From Pelobates cultripes (Eukaryota; Chordata; Amphibia; Anura; Pelobatidae): a DNA stretch of 64,000 nt. A program made the position numbers and the translations under genes. The notes under the pieces are model-generated. The model was not told the origin of the DNA, made no database searches, and was given only the letters and a program-made list of their open reading frames with translations. Location of the stretch: positions 92,575,537 through 92,639,536 of the forward strand of contig OW240921.1 in NCBI GenBank assembly GCA_933207985.1, read 5' to 3'. Shown here in pieces: positions 23,721 through 35,366 of this stretch. Positions within the stretch are counted from its first letter, which is position 1; each line of letters starts with the position of its first letter.

Positions 23721-25363
23721 GCGGACCTACCACTGTCAAGAAGTGTCTATCTCCCAGCCGTCACCTGTGACGTCTGCAGAGATATTAGCTGTGTCTATGG
23801 AGGCAAGTAAATCTCACATTGCCCTGCCCCCACCGGCCACCGGACCACTAGCCGCGATGTCACCGTCATTGGGTCATTGCAAATTATGCTAAGTCCATAG
23901 ATGGTGACAGTGCAGCTATAAAGCAGTAAATTGATTCTTCAAGATCCCATTCTGGACTTATTGTGTAACTATGATTATTTGACTAGCTTTCTGCCCACTA
24001 GAATTACTTGATTTGACATATGGAGGATATATTTCAGCTTGAATTTATATAATTATTTTTTATTTTTTTTATGTAACCTTAGCCACTCTTCATTGCTCCA
24101 GTGTTTTAGAACTGGCCATGAGCCATTCTACATTTCTAAATGAGGGGTATCAATTTGTCAGTCTGCCTGTCCTGAATTATGTCAATAATCTTATGTGATT
24201 ATGTGGTTTTTATCTTAAACAGTTTGTGCGGTGTTTTGATTCTTTACTGGTGAGAAATCTGTTGAAGCAAAATGTTTTTTTAACTATGCCATGCAACCTC
24301 TGATACTCTAGCTTGGTAATGGCTAGAGGTGGCTTCACAATCTTTGTCAACTACATTTCCCATGATGCCAAGCCACTGTTAAGACTGGCTGAAGGTCATG
24401 GTTAATGTGGTTCTGAAACATCTTCCGAAGTGCTAAGCCCATCACTGTATTAACTGTTGATAACTACAACTGAAATAGTTGGCTGGCAGAGGATCATGGG
24501 AGTGCAAGTTTATAAACAGCTCAAGCGATATAAGTGGCCAAAACAAATACGACTACATGGTCTCCTGGTGTCGGGTCCTCGGTCACTGACCGAGGACCCG
24601 ACATAGTCTGCCCACATGCGATTTAAACCACCTAATTAGAGAGCCGCCTCTGGCCTTTAGGTTTTTAGCCTGCTATGTAAAACATTGCCTTTTAGTAGAT
24701 AGAGCAATGTTATGATTACAGGGTTAATAAACGTATAGAGGCTGTCTTCCTGACAGCCACTAGAGGGTGCTTCAGCTAAATAACAGAGTCAGACCTTGTT
24801 ATTAAATCAAAGGACTCTCATAGAGAGCATTTGATTGGTGCAGGACCGCGTTGTCCTGTGCATGTGCACGAGCCTTTAAATGCTTACCTTTGGAGAGCAA
24901 TGGAATTTTGAACATGCAAAGTGAACAACGTGTCAATCAGAATTAGAACAGAAAATTAACAGCTTACTTTAAAGATGTTGAGATGGCACACATCAGACAC
25001 ATTCAATTAAAGATATTTTCAAATCTGGATTCTTTCAATGATAGGCAAGTGAAGTTTTCTCTTGAAGAGGCACTGTCTTTCTTCACTTTTAGAACAACCA
25101 AATAGCTAACTAAAAGTCAGTGTTTTTTATTTTATTTATTTTTTTATAATTTTCTTCTTTCTTTACATTTTAACGTACATACTATGCTGGCTAAAAAGTG
25201 GCTCCGAAGCTTCATGGGGTAGCGATTCCCCTGAAATGTGGATGTGTAGCAGAAGTAAAAAAGATCTTTTCATCCCAGTAAACACTGTTTCTCTGGAACT
25301 GTAAATTTTGCTTTATTATATTTCAACCACTCTACTTTCTATAACCTGATCTAAATTTTTTAC
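23721..25363. other. Non-coding stretch
   Basis: No gene is recognised. Near 24310-24440 there is a diverged segment with actacatttcccatgatgcc, similar to the interior of the hAT-type MITEs. A perfect 35-bp palindrome lies within this stretch at 24569-24603. Confidence 0.45.
24569..24603. repeat. Near-perfect 35-bp palindrome
   Basis: Arms of 17 bp, tgtcgggtcctcggtca and its exact complement, are separated by one base. The arm is GC-rich in AT-rich surroundings. It could be a small MITE or a recombination product. Confidence 0.8.
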
Positions 25364-28300
25364 TTTTTTTGGCAATCTTTATTTTATTGAGGCTTTGAGC
25401 ACATATGCACAACATGAGGGCGGTATAGACGTGTACATAATCCAGCACAGTTCAATACAGCCTAGTACCCCAGTACAAAATTTTTGCCGGTTAATTTTTC
25501 CTCCCTCCGCCTTGGTCTTAAACAGAACAACCAATGGTAAATGTAGGATCCAAACAAAGTAACATCTGCATAGTAACATTAATATAAAGGTCAGGCCCTT
25601 AATGGTCTGTCAAACCCGCTGGTTACTCTATACCGAACCCATTGCTGCCATACTTATGGCCTGTTCCAGAATTAACCCCGTTATAGAGCTCGGGATATAT
25701 GTCAGGGCTTCGGTCACTTATTCTACTCAACTATTGTCACAACCAAGAGCAATCTGTGTAGAGTCAAATGAAAGTCCATGTATTGTCCGGGGACAGTCCG
25801 TAGTGAGGAAGAGTCAGTAAAGCTCGAATTTTTTCTGTGCAGGGCGTCTCTCTCGAAGGAAAGGGTCGATGGTGAGAGGGGGGAGGAAAATGGGGAATCG
25901 GCCATGACTGGGCGGAGGAGAGGGGGGAAGAGGTCCCCCGGCAGCCCCCGGCCCCCTTCACAACCTCGGGTTTCCAGGAGGCCACTCACCTACTCGGCCC
26001 CTCGCACTCAGTGTCTTGCTGCTCTACGGCCATGTATTCAATCCAGGGCGCCCACAGCCGGGTGCATTTCTCCCCTGTCCCCCGCAGGTTCGCCGTGAGG
26101 CTCTCCATGGTGTAGATTTCTTCTACCGCTTCCATCCAGTCCGATAACGTTGGTATCACCTGCGTATTCCAGTGGGCCGGAATCAAGCTCTTGGCGGCAT
26201 TCAGGAGATGCCTCGTGAGAGACCTCTTGTACGCACCTAGGGGCATTGTGGTGTGGTGGAGGAGCATCTGCAGGGGCTGCATCGGCACGTCCAAGTCCAG
26301 TATTTCCCTGAGTTTGTCATGTATTAGCTGCCAGAAAACCGCTATGTGCGGACATGACCACCAGATATGGAGGTCCGTGCCTTCCGCTGTTTCGCATCTC
26401 CAGCAGCTGGGCGTGGGTCTCAGGCCCATACGGTACAGCCGGTAGGGCGTCCTGTACCATCCTGTCATAAATTTATAATTAACCTCTTGCAGTTTCGCGC
26501 TGGTAGCACTTTGATGAGCGAGGATGTGAATCTTCTCCCACGCGGAATCCGACAGAGTGTCTCCTGTAGTAAGTTCCCACGTAGCCTGGTATTGTGCCAG
26601 AGGATACCGGGTTGCGTCAAGTAACAAGGAGTACAACGTAGAGATGCCTCTTGGCAAGTGTGTCCCCGCGTCGCAAAGGGCCTCAAAGCGGGTTAGGTCC
26701 CTGTGTATTAGCTGCTTGCCCGGTAGGGAATGATAGTAGTGCCTTATTTGCTGATATCGGAAGCTGGTTATCCCCATTGGGGGTGCCTGGGAGACCAGGG
26801 CCTCAATGGGTTTCAAATTTCCTCCGGAGCACCATTCTCTCAGGTACAGTTTGTCCGGGTCACCGAACGCCACTACATCTCGTGTCGCCAATCCTCCCGC
26901 AATCTCAGGGTTGTAGACCACCGGGGTCAGCGGATTCGGGTTGGTCATAAAGCCCAGCTTATAGCGGACAGTGGCCCACACTTGTAGGGTTGCTCCTATG
27001 AGCGGGTGCATCCGAATGTCCGTCGACTGCATGGGTTTCAGGAGCCACGTAACCCACAGAATGCATCCCCTAGCCTCAACGCACTCAAGGTTGACCCACT
27101 GCTTTGCTGTGTCGGGTACGTGCCAGTCCACCACCCGGAGTAGATGCATAAGTAAGGAGCAAGGGCAAAGCCACACCACCCCTGCACTTAGGGCGGACCA
27201 ACAGTTCACGTCGGAGTCTAGGAGCACCCCCTGCCCATATAAAACGTCTAACAGCCGTGTCTAGGGTGTGGAAAAAGGTCACACCCTAGACACGGATGGG
27301 GATTGTCTGAAACAGGTACAGGAGGCGCGGCAGGAGGTTCATCTTAACAGCGTTTATTCTCCCGAACCAAGACACACAAGCCGCCCCCCAACTCTTCATA
27401 TCCGCTCCCAGCGTCTCCAGTAAAGGTAGGTAGTTTTCAGAGAAAAGCCTTGACAGGTCTTCTGTCAGCCATATGCCGAGATAACTTATTCGCCATGTAC
27501 ACCATCTGAAGGGGAAATTCGCCCTCAGTTGGGCCGACAGACCCGGGGGAAGGTCAAGGGGCAGAGCTTCCGATTTATCAGCATTCAACTTTAAATTGGA
27601 GAGTGCCCCATAAACTCGAAAGGCTTGAAGTAAATTCGGGAGTGTCACCGTTGGGTTTGCAATAAAAAATAGCAGATCGTCTGTGTAGGCAGCTACCTTG
27701 TGTTCTCTTCCCGATACGGTGAATCCCGTTATACCCCCGTCCTGTCTGACCGCCGCAAGAAACGGCTCGAGTGTAAGGGCAAACAGGAGGGGGACAGGGG
27801 ACACCCCTGTCTTGTTCCATTGCTAATCGAGAAGGAGGGGGATAAGGCTCCGTTTATCCGCAGGCAGGCCTTCGGAGTCGCATAGAGCGCCGCTATCCAG
27901 GCCTGGATATGCAGGCCAAAGCCCATCTCCCGAAGCGTTTCCCTCATGAACTGCCAATCCACCCGATCAAAAGCCTTCTCTGCGTCCGTGGAGAGCAGAA
28001 GGCCCCATCGGGCGGTAGTCTTGCTGATATGCATGAGGTTAAGAGCCCTGACCGTATTATCCTTTGCTTCTCATCCCGGGATGAACCCTGTCTGGTCTGG
28101 GTGTACCAGGTCCGGGATCACCCCACTAACCCTGAGTGCGAGGATCTTCGTGAATAATTTAAGGTCCGCATTGAGGAGGGAGATGGGCCTATACCCTGTG
28201 CATGACGTGGGGTCTTTTCCCTCCTTCGGCACCACCGCCACCGTAGCCATAAGGGTATCCTCTGGAAACCTCCCACCCTCCAGAATGGAGTTAAGGCTCA

Positions 28301-28864
28301 CTAGCAGCTCCGGCAGGAGGATCTCCCCAAAGGTCCGTAGGTATTGTACCGGGAACCCATCCGGTCCTGGGGCCTTGTTCGCTTTTGCGGCCTTAAGGGC
28401 ACCCGACAGCTCCTCTAAGGAAATGGGGGCGTCCAGCGACTCCGCCTGTGCTTGGGTAAGCCTCCGGGAGACGTATTGCTCCAGGTATTCCCTTATTCTG
28501 GTCATCTTCCATTGCGACTCCTCCATGCCAGTAGCTGCAGGTAGGTTATAGAGCTTAGAGTAAAACTTGAGGAACCTAGTCATGATCCCATCAGGGCATC
28601 GTATGGGGGGTGCCCCTGCAGTTTGCAGCATTGTGATTTGGAACTGTCTCCGCTTCTTTTGAATCATCCTAGCCAACATTCGCCCACATTTGTTTGAGTG
28701 CTCGTAATAGAATCTGTGGGACTTACGGCGCGTATATAGAAAATTCCGGGATAGGAGGTTTTTCAGGTCTCTTCTGGCTTCTAAGAGTGCGCAGTGGTTG
28801 TCGTCCGTCGCGGCCGATCTGTGTACCTGCTCGAGTAACGAAGCCCGGGCGTATAGTTCCTTTA

Positions 28865-30427
28865 CAGGGAGTGCAGAATTATTAGGCAAATGAGTATTTT
28901 GACCACATCATCCTCTTTATGCATGTTGTCTTACTCCAAGCTGTATAGGCTCGAAAGCCTACTACCAATTAAGCATATTAGGTGATGTGCATCTCTGTAA
29001 TGAGAAGGGGTGTGGTCTAATGACATTAACACCCTATATCAGGTGTGCATAATTATTAGGCAACTTCCTTTCCTTTGGCAAAATGGGTCAAAAGAAGGAC
29101 TTGACAGGCTCAGAAAAGTCAAAAATAGTGAGATATCTTGCAGAGGGATGCAGCACTCTTAAAATTGCAAAGCTTCTGAAGCGTGATCATCGAACAATCA
29201 AGCATTTCATTCAAAATAGTCAACAGGGTCGCAAGAAGCGTGTGGAAAAACCAAGGCGCAAAATAACTGCCCATGAACTGAGAAAAGTCAAGCGTGCAGC
29301 TGCCACGATGCCACTTGCCACCAGTTTGGCCATATTTCAGAGCTGCAACATCACTGGAGTGCCCAAAAGCACAAGGTGTGCAATACTCAGAGACATGGCC
29401 AAGGTAAGAAAGGCTGAAAGACGACCACCACTGAACAAGACACACAAGCTGAAACGTCAAGACTGGGCCAAGAAATATCTCAAGACTGATTTTTCTAAGG
29501 TTTTATGGACTAATGAAATGAGAGTGAGTCTTGATGGGCCAGATGGATGGGCCCGTGGCTGGATTGGTAAAGGGCAGAGAGCTCCAGTCCGACTCAGACG
29601 CCAGCAAGGTGGAGGTGGAGTACTGGTTTGGGCTGGTATCATCAAAGATGAGCTTGTGGGGCCTTTTCGGGTTGAGGATGGAGTCAAGCTCAACTCCCAG
29701 TCCTACTGCCAGTTCCTGGAAGACACCTTCTTCAAGCAGTGGTACAGGAAGAAGTCTGCATCCTTCAAGAAAAACATGATTTTCATGCAGGACAATGCTC
29801 CATCACACGCGTCCAAGTACTCCACAGCGTGGCTGGCAAGAAAGGGTATAAAAGAAGAAAATCTAATGACATGGCCTCCTTGTTCACCTGATCTGAACCC
29901 CATTGAGAACCTGTGGTCCATCATCAAATGTGAGATTTACAAGGAGGGAAAACAGTACACCTCTCTGAACAGTGTCTGGGAGGCTGTGGTTGCTGCTGCA
30001 CGCAATGTTGATGGTGAACAGATCAAAACACTGACAGAATCCATGGATGGCAGGCTTTTGAGTGTCCTTGCAAAGAAAGGTGGCTATATTGGTCACTGAT
30101 TTGTTTTTGTTTTGTTTTTGAATGTCAGAAATGTATATTTGTGAATGTTGAGAAGTTATATTGGTTTCACTGGTAATAATAAATAATTGAAATGGGTATA
30201 TATTTGTTTTTTGTTAAGTTGCCTAATAATTATGCACAGTAATAGTCACCTACACACACAGATATCCCCCTAACATAGCTATAACTAAAAACAAACTAAA
30301 AACTACTTCCAAAAATATTCAGCTTTGATATTATTGAGTTTTTTGGGTTCATTGAGAACATGGTTGTTGTTCAATAATAAAATTAATCCTCAAAAATACA
30401 ACTTGCCTAATAATTCTGCACTCCCTG
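28865..30427 (+). mobile_element. Complete Tc1-like transposon nested in the L1
   Basis: A 1563-bp element with perfect outer inverted repeats beginning CAGGGAGTGCAGAATTATTA, flanked by TA at 28863-28864 and 30428-30429. Inner copies of the repeat core occur at 29044-29064 and 30218-30237 (gtgcataattattaggcaac and its complement), about 180 bp inside each end, giving an IR/DR arrangement as in Sleeping Beauty-type elements. One transposase gene fills the interior. It inserted in the opposite orientation to the L1 ORF2 it disrupts. Confidence 0.95.
29083..30099 (+). CDS. Tc1-like transposase with first catalytic Asp changed to Asn
   Basis: An open frame of 338 aa, the usual length for the family, starting at ATG 29083 (MGQKKDLTGSEK). 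Residues about 1-110 form the paired-type helix-turn-helix DNA-binding region, with a basic stretch GRKKRVEKPRRK at 49-60. The DDE domain follows. The second Asp is D237 in IFMQDNAPSH and the Glu is E275 in SPDLNPIENLW. Thirty-seven residues separate them, fitting the DD37E group of Tc1-like elements. The first Asp is expected in the VLW(S/T)DE motif, but here it reads VLWTNE, with Asn at 144 (codon AAT). A single G-to-A change explains this. Cleavage and joining need all three acidic residues, so the protein is probably inactive but could still bind its ends. Confidence 0.93.
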   Translation: MGQKKDLTGSEKSKIVRYLAEGCSTLKIAKLLKRDHRTIKHFIQNSQQGRKKRVEKPRRKITAHELRKVKRAAATMPLATSLAIFQSCNITGVPKSTRCAILRDMAKVRKAERRPPLNKTHKLKRQDWAKKYLKTDFSKVLWTNEMRVSLDGPDGWARGWIGKGQRAPVRLRRQQGGGGVLVWAGIIKDELVGPFRVEDGVKLNSQSYCQFLEDTFFKQWYRKKSASFKKNMIFMQDNAPSHASKYSTAWLARKGIKEENLMTWPPCSPDLNPIENLWSIIKCEIYKEGKQYTSLNSVWEAVVAAARNVDGEQIKTLTESMDGRLLSVLAKKGGYIGH

Positions 30428-32299
30428 TAGTTTGTTGTTGTGCTCCTGTTTACGCTTGGTACAGATCTTGATGAAGTGGCCTCGTAGGACACATTTATTG
30501 GCTTCCCACCGAATCTGAGGCGAGGTATCCGCAGTGCGGTTTTCTGCAAAATATTGCTGCAGGACCTCCCGCGACTCAGCCTGTAGCAAGGGGTCCTCAA
30601 TCACCTGTGTATTCACTCTCCACTGTCTACAGAGGGGAGCGCATCGTGGCTAAGACCGGGGCGTGGTCCGACCAGATCGTCGTTTGTATATAACAGGATA
30701 GGAGAAGATGCAAGTATTCATGCGCTATCATGATGTAATCAAGGCGGCTATGTCCATGATGCACCTGTGAGTAGAACGTAAAGTCCCTGTCCTCTGGATG
30801 GAGAACCCTCCAGGAATTGGCCAGACCTGTTTCTCGCAATGCCTTCCCTGACCTGCATATACATAAGTCTGGGTGCGAGCTACGTCCTCTGGAGGTGTCG
30901 ATACGTGGATCCAGAGGGACATTGAAGTCCCCTGCTACTATGAGGAGTCCCTCTCTGAACTTGTCTAGTTGGCGGAGGGTCCCGGCTAGGAAGCGATATT
31001 GGCCCGTATTCGGAGCGTATAGCGATGCGAATGTGTATTTTTTTGTGGGCAATAGTACCTTTCAGGAATAAATAGCGACCCTCAGGATCCGCCTTTGTTT
31101 CAAGGCAGCAAAATGGTACCCCTGCTCTCTTGGCCCCCAGGTTATTGGCGAAGTATCACAGGGAATCGTGCATTGTGTAGAGCGGGGCTGTTCGCTCCCT
31201 TGAAATGGGTCTCCTGGAGGAATGCTATTGAGGCCCGAGAGGCCCAAAGGGACCGAAGCAGGTGCGACCTCCTTTCTGGGGCATTGAGTCCCCTGACGTT
31301 GTTGGTCCAAAGGCGTAGAGGGGCAGGGCAGAACCCCCCAGTCCGAGGGCCAGACATGACCGATAGGAAAGGGAAACTCGCGAAGGGGAGCCAGGAATGC
31401 GGGAGAAGGAGAGGAGGGGTGGGGCAGCTCAGTCGTAGGGGATCTGTCGGGAGGGAAGGGAGTCCCTGCCCTGAGAGGTCGTCCCTAGAGGGGAAAGTTG
31501 GACTTGACTGTAGGGAAAGAACCCGCTAGGTCTGAGTCCCCAACCCGTAGTTGACTCAGTCTCCTGCTGGCCTCCCGTCTAGTGTCCCCAGTCGATCCAA
31601 GGAGTTGTGCGCGGAACCCGAGCAAAAAGCCACGTGTCTGTTAATGAAGGTGGTAGATGTAGCTGTGTCAACTGTGTCCTATTCTACCGGCCCTGTAGCG
31701 AAGCTCTTAGTAAAGGTCGGTATGGGTACTGCTACTGCTAGTCTCCTTACTGCTCGTCTGCGGTAAGCCCAACCGTCACCCGGCCGTTTCCACGATCAGC
31801 CCCCTATTTAGTGAAGCCCTATACTGCCTCGGTGGTCGTCTCAGATCCTTTCCCCCGCGACCCCCCTCACTGACCACCCCAATATCCCCCAACATCACAT
31901 TCCAGCGGCCCAGATCCAACACCCCTCCAGGTCCCATCCAGCCTCCCAGAGCGACACAGTATTCACATGGCCACCCCAAGTCCTGGCTCCAAGCCCACTC
32001 CCCCCTCCCAAAACACAGTGAGGGGACTCAACGCTAGCTATTCCAACCGCAGGGGTCGTGGGTACGGGAGGGGAGGGGACAGGGAACAGGAGAGGAGGGA
32101 GGGAGAGGAAAGTCACGATCTTCATTGTCCCGGTCATCTCGCAGCTGGGGGGGGGGAGGGAAAGGGGGGGAGGAGGGGAGGTCCATTCAGCAGATCACGG
32201 GCCACCACCCCACCTAATTACTATTTCCCAATATGGCCATCCACGGTGCCCAACCCCAGTACCTTCCTGCAGAACATTCAGCTCCTGTGGGCAGTCCGC

Positions 32300-33382
32300 C
32301 TATTCCTTCGCACCTGCAGGGCCGCTTATCATTCGCGCGGGGTGCTCGCTCGCCCGCGGTTGCTCCAACTGTGGACTCTGCTCCCCTGATCTTCCTCTTG
32401 GTGCCAGCGGATTTTCCAATAGCCAATTATGGATGCGGATATGGGGAATGCGCAGGCTCCTCAGCGTCGGGGTGACATCGTCAGGCCAGCGAATATATAG
32501 CCATGAGTTCCCATGCCGGATCTGGAGACTGAAGGGGAACACCCAGCGGTAGGGTATATTCTTCTCCCGAAGGGCAGCGGTGATGGGCCAGAGCGCTCTC
32601 CTGGCATCCAGTGTCAGGCTAGACAGATCCTGGAACAGTGCCACCTCGGCACCCTGGAACATGAGCTTGTCGGTGCCCCTAGTAGCGGTCATCAGAGATT
32701 CCTTCAGCCTGTAAGCGTGCAGACAACACAGGACGTCCCTGGGTTTCCCATCCTGCCGTGGAGGGCCCAGGGCTCTGTGGATCCGGTCAAATTGGATGTC
32801 TTCCGGGCACTCGCGGCCCAGGATGTGTCTGTAGAGGGCCTGCGCTGTATCCTGCAGTGGTGCCACGTCCGGCTCCGGCAGCCCTCTAATCCATATATTC
32901 TGGTGACGGCTGCGGTTCTCCAGGTCCTCCACCTGTCGCCTCAGTGTCAGAAGGAGGTTCCCCTGCCATGTGGCGGCTATTTCTGCTGCCCTATGTTGGG
33001 AACGACTCTCCTGCGCCTCAGTCTCCAGGGCCTCCACCCTGGCCTCCACTGCAGAAAGGTCTGACCTGATTGCAGAGATCTCCTCCCTTACAGCTGTGCG
33101 AAATTCCTGCAATAGGCTGCTTATGTCTGACTTCGTGAGCATATGAGTGGAGATCCGAGTAAGCTCCTGGCGGATCAGGCACAGCGCGTCACTCCGGTCT
33201 CCATCTTCCGACGAGACACCCGCGCTTTCAGCCCCAGGGGATTCCGGCGCCATTTTAGCTGCCGGCTCAGCTCCTCTCAGGTCCGCCGGCGTGGTGACAA
33301 AATCATCTAACGTGCCGGTGTATCGGCGAGGGGAGACGGTCGCTGGTGTCCCGTGAGGCATAGCCCTCTTATTCCGGACCAT
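32300..33382 (-). CDS. L1-type ORF1 RNA-binding protein
   Basis: Open frame of 360 aa from an ATG at 33382 (MVRNKRAMPHGTP). The same frame is open upstream to at least 33439, but this ATG matches the usual L1 ORF1 start context. The middle (roughly residues 75-165) is a heptad-rich coiled coil with many Glu, Arg and Leu. It is followed by an RRM-like part with NIWIRGLPEP, FDRIHRALG and the L1 ORF1 C-terminal domain with ALREKNIPYRWVFPFSLQI. Such proteins trimerise, coat the element RNA and act as chaperones in retrotransposition. It is uninterrupted although ORF2 of the same element is badly broken. Function is inferred from architecture. Confidence 0.85.
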   Translation of the reverse strand: MVRNKRAMPHGTPATVSPRRYTGTLDDFVTTPADLRGAEPAAKMAPESPGAESAGVSSEDGDRSDALCLIRQELTRISTHMLTKSDISSLLQEFRTAVREEISAIRSDLSAVEARVEALETEAQESRSQHRAAEIAATWQGNLLLTLRRQVEDLENRSRHQNIWIRGLPEPDVAPLQDTAQALYRHILGRECPEDIQFDRIHRALGPPRQDGKPRDVLCCLHAYRLKESLMTATRGTDKLMFQGAEVALFQDLSSLTLDARRALWPITAALREKNIPYRWVFPFSLQIRHGNSWLYIRWPDDVTPTLRSLRIPHIRIHNWLLENPLAPRGRSGEQSPQLEQPRASEHPARMISGPAGAKE

Positions 33383-33537
33383 GGTACTGCGGCAGTTCAC
33401 GCTAATTATCGCCGGTATTAGGCCGAGGGCACAGAGCACAGGCTCTACATGTCTGCTCCCATGCTCGGTCCAGCCACGCCCCCCTAAAAAATTTTTTGTG
33501 TGGGTTTTTTTCTTGGTTTTTTTTACGACTTGTGTGA

Positions 33538-33984
33538 AGGACCACTATTGTGCCAGGAAAACATACTTGTTTTCCTGGCACTATAGTGCCTTGAGGGTGC
33601 CCCCACCCTCAGGGTCCCACTCCGGTGGAGCTGAAGGGGGAGGAAGGGGTTAATCCTTTACCTTTTTTTCAGCGCCGGGCTCCCTCGGTGCTGAGGACTC
33701 TCCTCCCTCTTCTGATGTCATCGGTTGAATGCGCATGCCCGCAAGCATTCAGCCAGTCCATAGGAAAGCATTCTCAAAGCTTTCCTATGGATGCTGGCGT
33801 CTTCTCACTGTGAAAATTACAGTGAGAAGCACAGAAGCGCCTCTAGCGGCTGTCAATGAGACAGCCACTAGAGGTTGGATCTCTGAAACTGCTATGTTTA
33901 AAGAAGAAAGGGTTAATCCTAGCTGGACCTGGCACCCAGACCACTTCATTAAGCTGAAATGGTCTGGGTGCCTATAGTGGTCCT
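33538..33984. mobile_element. T2/Kolobok-type MITE
   Basis: Ends are aggaccactattgtgccagg on the left and ctatagtggtcct on the right, the latter followed by TTAA at 33985-33988. The left flank is gtga rather than TTAA. Internal blocks gacagccactagaggttgg and cttcattaagctgaaatggt match the copies at 17998 and 56840. Confidence 0.75.
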
Positions 33985-35189
33985 TTAAGTACTGTGTTTA
34001 CAATACAAACCATGATACGGCAAGGAACATCAGCCTAAAATTAAGAAAGTATCAAAGGAAGAAAGTGAGGTGTCTCATTTGTCCTAATAAATACAATTGA
34101 AGATACTTGTAGTGCCTGTATCCTCTTTCTACCACTGATATCTACTCCCTGGGGCTGGTGCTGGCCCTTGGTCCAGTTTAGCAGCAGGATCTTCACGTGG
34201 TTTGAATGCGGTTCGTTTTTCTCTTTTTTTTTTTTAATTAAGACATCCATACCATATAGAGCCACTAGAAAAAGGGGTTTTACTTATACGGTTGTGTCCT
34301 ACTATGGTTATGCAGAAGCAAGAACTGATAATATATATATATATATATATATAATACAATGATAGCCTAGTGGCAGCTACGGTAGATTTACTAAGCAAGG
34401 ATTAAACATTCCATAAATTCTTCCAATAGGACATAGAACCAAAACAATATAGAACTGTAAAATAGCCAGACATAATGATGCACCAGTGGGCTAGGCAGGT
34501 CATGGATGCACAATATCACAATGTATACAAGGTTACGAGAGAGGGGAAAAGAGCCAGTGCCCCAAGCACAAACAGTATATATAAACTGTTAAGGGTGAGA
34601 GAAAGAAAGACCCACTAACCCCTAGGTACAAAATGGGAGGGAGAGGAAAAGGGTGAAAATTTTCCAGTTAGCCCTAGTAATTACTAAAGGCTTAAAAGCC
34701 AGCTCATTTTTGAGAAGGAAAAAAATAACATAAGCAGAAATAACTGAAAATAATATAAGTGAGCAAAAAACTAACTAAACATGTAATTTGAAGATGTCCA
34801 AAAGACATAAAAATTGGATGCAAGCCCGTTGTCACTCAACCTTCAACATGCCTGTCCAGAAGGGAACAGAGGGAACTATGGTGTCCATTTGCCAAGTGGG
34901 GATATTAGCTGTCTCTAATGTTTAGACAGGTTGCAAAAAGAGTCTCAGTTTCTGCAGGAACATAGCTGTACCCCATCTTTAATGGCTACTAGTGATCTCA
35001 CTGGGCCCAGTGGTATGTTATAGCAGAGAGCTATGAGGTTTTGGTGACAGTATGAAGAGATTGTAGAAACTGCAATGTGGATCTGCAGAGGTAATGAAAG
35101 AAGGATATAGGTGATGCTTCAAAGAAGAAGGGTGGTTTACCCAGCATACCCACCATCATCATTAGTACTGAAATTGCAGCCCGTCCCAC
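33985..35189. other. Non-coding stretch with (TA)n
   Basis: No gene is recognised. A (TA)n microsatellite lies at about 34330-34353, and the rest is AT-rich. Confidence 0.5.
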
Positions 35190-35366
35190 ACACATCCCCT
35201 ATCCCCCCACACTACACGTGAGCTTCCCTGAGGGGCATTAAACAGATATGCCCACTTTAGAGAGGCAATCGGGTCATTGGTGATGATACAACATACACCC
35301 TCTTGGGTCATGGCCCTGCTCTGCCTTTAAATGCTCGGGCTGAATTTTTGTCCCAGTCCGGCCCTG
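35190..35366 (+). repeat. Interspersed repeat tail, copy 3
   Basis: Carries the same ordered blocks as the copies ending at 1165 and 6429: gtcattggtgatgatacaaca, tttaaatgctcgggctgaat and the terminal cccagtccggccctg. No CA-rich array precedes this copy, so it is probably truncated. Confidence 0.6.

Larger units (their letters stand above)
25986..31357 (-). pseudogene. L1-type ORF2: endonuclease, RT and C-terminal Cys cluster, broken
   Basis: The start is an ATG at 31357-31355. Endonuclease motifs are TNNVRGLN and LQETHFK near 31310-31200, then AGDFNVPLD near 30935 and WSDHAPV near 30660. RT motifs are APGPDGFPVQYL near 28365, STDAEKAFDRVDW near 27985 and the active-site box YTDD near 27687, with Thr where Ala is usual. 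The C terminus has CWRCETAEGTDLHIWWSCPH near 26395, a Cys/His cluster usual for L1-type ORF2. Reading-frame breaks occur near 31140, 31060, 30640, 28050, 27800 and 27285. The Tc1 insertion lies between two codons near 30428/28864, with only the TA duplication added. Long segments remain readable, for example 413 aa at the C terminus. Confidence 0.85.
25364..33480 (-). mobile_element. L1-type non-LTR retrotransposon, interrupted
   Basis: Minus-strand LINE of about 6.5 kb without its insertion. It has, in order, ORF1 (33382-32300), a G-rich spacer, ORF2 (31357-25986), a 3' untranslated region with an AATAAA signal at 25387-25382, and an A-rich tail read as T-rich DNA at about 25357-25370. The ends are approximate. 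A complete Tc1-like transposon (28865-30427) splits ORF2. The ORF1 type and the C-terminal Cys/His cluster of ORF2 place it with L1/Tx1-type elements. Confidence 0.85.

Noticed and set aside
25986..33439. Plus-strand frames of 60-200 aa across the L1
   Set aside because: They are shadows of the minus-strand ORF1 and ORF2. Recognisable RT, endonuclease and ORF1 motifs are all on the minus strand.
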